A DNA stretch of 64,000 nucleotides from an uncultured Eubacterium sp. (GTDB taxonomy: Bacteria > Bacillota > Clostridia > Lachnospirales > CAG-274). Below the pieces are notes generated by a model. The model ran no database searches, was not told the origin of the DNA, and saw only the letters and a program-made list of their open reading frames with translations. Each line of letters begins with the position of its first letter. Positions within the stretch are counted from its first letter, which is position 1. The stretch covers positions 62,001-126,000 of the forward strand of contig URXK01000003.1 of NCBI GenBank assembly GCA_900551755.1, written 5' to 3'. Positions 62,556-64,000 of this stretch are shown piece after piece. The translations under genes were made by a program, and so were the position numbers.

Positions 62556-63407
62556 TTAAACATTTCTATTTAATTTTGCTATTGCCTCAACCATTTCTGG
62601 TGTTCTTAAATCAAAAAATGTACTTTTATTCATATCAATAGTTGATATAAGTTTCATATCCTCATTAGATAATTCAAAATCAAATACATTAAAGTTTTCG
62701 ATTATTCTTTCCTTTTTAGTTGATTTTGGAATAGTTACAATACCTCTTTGTATTTGCCACCTTATAATAACTTGAGGAACACTCTTTTGATATTTATGAG
62801 CAATAGACTTAAGTATTTCATTATTAAAAATATCATTGTGACCTTCTGCAAAGGGTGCCCAGCCTTCCATTTGCACACCCCTTTTATTCATATATTGCAA
62901 GTCTTTCTCCCTTTGGTAAAAAACATTACATTCAATTTGATTTACTGCCGGAGCAATTTCATTAAAGCAAATAAGGTCAGCTAATCTATCTGCAAAACAG
63001 TTGCATACACCAATAGCTTTAACAGCACCAATTTTGTAAAGTTCTGTCATAGCTCGCCAAGCTCCATAGTAGTCATTAACACATTGGTGGATTAAATATA
63101 AATCTATATAGTCAAGTCCGAGGCGGTCTAATGACCTTCTAAATCCCGTTTTAGCCTCGCTGTAATTTGTATTTGACACCCACAGTTTTGTTGTAACAAA
63201 TATTTCTTCCCTAGGTACTCCTGAACGGCGTATACCTCTGCCAACAGCCTCCTCATTTCCATAAGATGCTGCCGTATCAATAAGTCTATAGCCAGCCCTA
63301 AGAGCATCAACAACGGCTTGTTCACAATCCTTTGGGTCTGTTATTTGATAAACTCCAAAGCCAAGTATAGGCATTTTTACACCATTATTTAATGTTACAT
63401 ACTCCAT
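62556..63407 (-). CDS. Aldo/keto reductase
   Basis: A 283-residue (beta/alpha)8 NADPH-dependent reductase. The catalytic tetrad is visible: Asp and Tyr in [17 protein letters not shown], Lys in VTTKLWVSN and His in DLYLIHQ. The cofactor region [21 protein letters not shown] is conserved. Likely substrates are reactive aldehydes or ketones. It starts 4 bases after the other aldo/keto reductase gene, and its stop is directly before the MerR-type promoter. Confidence 0.93.
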   Translation of the reverse strand: MEYVTLNNGVKMPILGFGVYQITDPKDCEQAVVDALRAGYRLIDTAASYGNEEAVGRGIRRSGVPREEIFVTTKLWVSNTNYSEAKTGFRRSLDRLGLDYIDLYLIHQCVNDYYGAWRAMTELYKIGAVKAIGVCNCFADRLADLICFNEIAPAVNQIECNVFYQREKDLQYMNKRGVQMEGWAPFAEGHNDIFNNEILKSIAHKYQKSVPQVIIRWQIQRGIVTIPKSTKKERIIENFNVFDFELSNEDMKLISTIDMNKSTFFDLRTPEMVEAIAKLNRNV

Positions 63408-63411
63408 ATTG

Positions 63412-64000
63412 TTATCCTCTTTTCTTTATACTTGTGCCTCCAAATACTTCTGATATTTCCATATTATTAAGTTCTTTATCAATAAGGCTTACTTCATTAT
63501 TAGTAAGCTCAATGTCAGCTGATTTAAAGTTTTCAATCAATCTATCAATTTTTTTCGTTCCTGGAATAGGTACAATATATGGCTTTTTGCAAAGCATCCA
63601 AGCAAGGGAAATTTGTGCCGGTGTTGCATTTTTGCTACTTGCTAAGTCATTTAAGAGATTAAATAATTCCTTATTTTTATCATAGCTTTCAGCCTTAAAC
63701 TGTGGCATATTGCTTCTGTAATCACTTATGCTATCAAATTTAGAACTAGCATTATATTTTCCTGTAAGTATACCATTTGCTAAAGGTGAAAAAGCCACAA
63801 AGCCAATATTAAGTTCTTCTAAAACCGGCATAAGATTTTCATAATGTCTTGCCATCATAGAATATCTATTTTGTATTGCAGTAACAGGACAAACTGAATT
63901 TGCTTTTCTAATTAATTCTCCATTAGCCTCAGAAAGTCCCCAATGAGTTATTTTGCCCTCCTTTATTAAGTCAGCCATAACTCCTGCCACTTCTTCAATA
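63412..64000 (-). CDS. Aldo/keto reductase (5' part beyond window)
   Basis: The frame is open to the right edge, so the N-terminus lies outside. About 196 residues are visible: the C-terminal part of an AKR of the YajO/Tas type, with [48 protein letters not shown] and the cofactor motif [16 protein letters not shown]. It differs in subfamily from the downstream AKR. The ATG-like start inside (63990, a GTG) is not the true start, since the sequence continues IEEVAGVM upstream. Confidence 0.9.
   Translation of the reverse strand, partial: IEEVAGVMADLIKEGKITHWGLSEANGELIRKANSVCPVTAIQNRYSMMARHYENLMPVLEELNIGFVAFSPLANGILTGKYNASSKFDSISDYRSNMPQFKAESYDKNKELFNLLNDLASSKNATPAQISLAWMLCKKPYIVPIPGTKKIDRLIENFKSADIELTNNEVSLIDKELNNMEISEVFGGTSIKKRG

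Overview
The window is AT-rich chromosomal DNA from a low-GC, spore-forming-lineage Clostridia bacterium, most likely a member of the Lachnospirales (family-level placement is inference). Reasons are the clostridial gene order in several blocks (fmt-def-priA, rpoZ-gmk-yicC, trmK-rpoD-dnaG, yqfC-yqfD-phoH-ybeY-cdd-era-yqzL-recO, mreBCD-PBP2-minDE-rodA-mgsA), sporulation genes (ylmC/ymxH, yqfC, yqfD), a probable Re-citrate synthase, and Gram-positive GGAGGTG ribosome-binding sites with frequent GTG and TTG starts. I see no rRNA, tRNA, CRISPR array, transposase or integrase.

Layout. 1-7.6 kb (minus): 3'-truncated Re-citrate synthase-like gene, two coupled small hypotheticals, a methyltransferase, YlmC, an esterase, Map, a DUF2161 protein, PepP and a small exported protein. 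7.7-9.4 kb: ammonium transporter and P-II, with a terminator-like hairpin at the very start of the predicted transcript. 9.5-25 kb (almost all minus): housekeeping genes yugP, fmt, def, priA, rpoZ, gmk, yicC, (plus-strand rqcH), nucleoside kinase, nif3-like, trmK, sigA, dnaG, dgt. 25-30 kb: two tandem L,D-transpeptidase paralogues, one lacking the catalytic residues, and a CAP-domain protein with a 51-bp repeat tract. 30-39 kb: prfC, an orphan histidine kinase, and the yqfC-to-recO run including a 42-residue YqzL. 39-42.6 kb: FMN riboswitch and ribD-ribE-ribBA-ribH. 42.7-44.5 kb: an isolated phage-type initiator and helicase-loader pair, with nine 11-bp iterons beside an AT-rich stretch inside the initiator gene, i.e. 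a probable embedded replication origin. 44.6-49.2 kb: mntP, a DUF815 ATPase, a 250-bp array of hairpins, a methionine-gamma-lyase-family gene, miaA. 49.4-57.3 kb (plus): the cell-shape and division operon, without minC. 57.3-64 kb (minus): a redox cluster with a DUF4405 membrane protein, two exported flavodoxins, a wrecked carboxymuconolactone-decarboxylase gene, an FMN-reductase-like protein, an iron alcohol dehydrogenase, a flavin reductase and two aldo/keto reductases. It contains a MerR/AdhR-type promoter (19-bp spacer with an 18-bp near-palindrome).

The most unusual items are the iteron origin inside the stranded phage-type initiator gene, the hairpin array at 46.55-46.8 kb with recurring GCGASCAG linkers, the pseudo-L,D-transpeptidase, the two exported flavodoxins beside a DUF4405 membrane protein, and the AdhR-like operator. 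All coordinates and motifs come from reading the sequence by hand; no database search was run.
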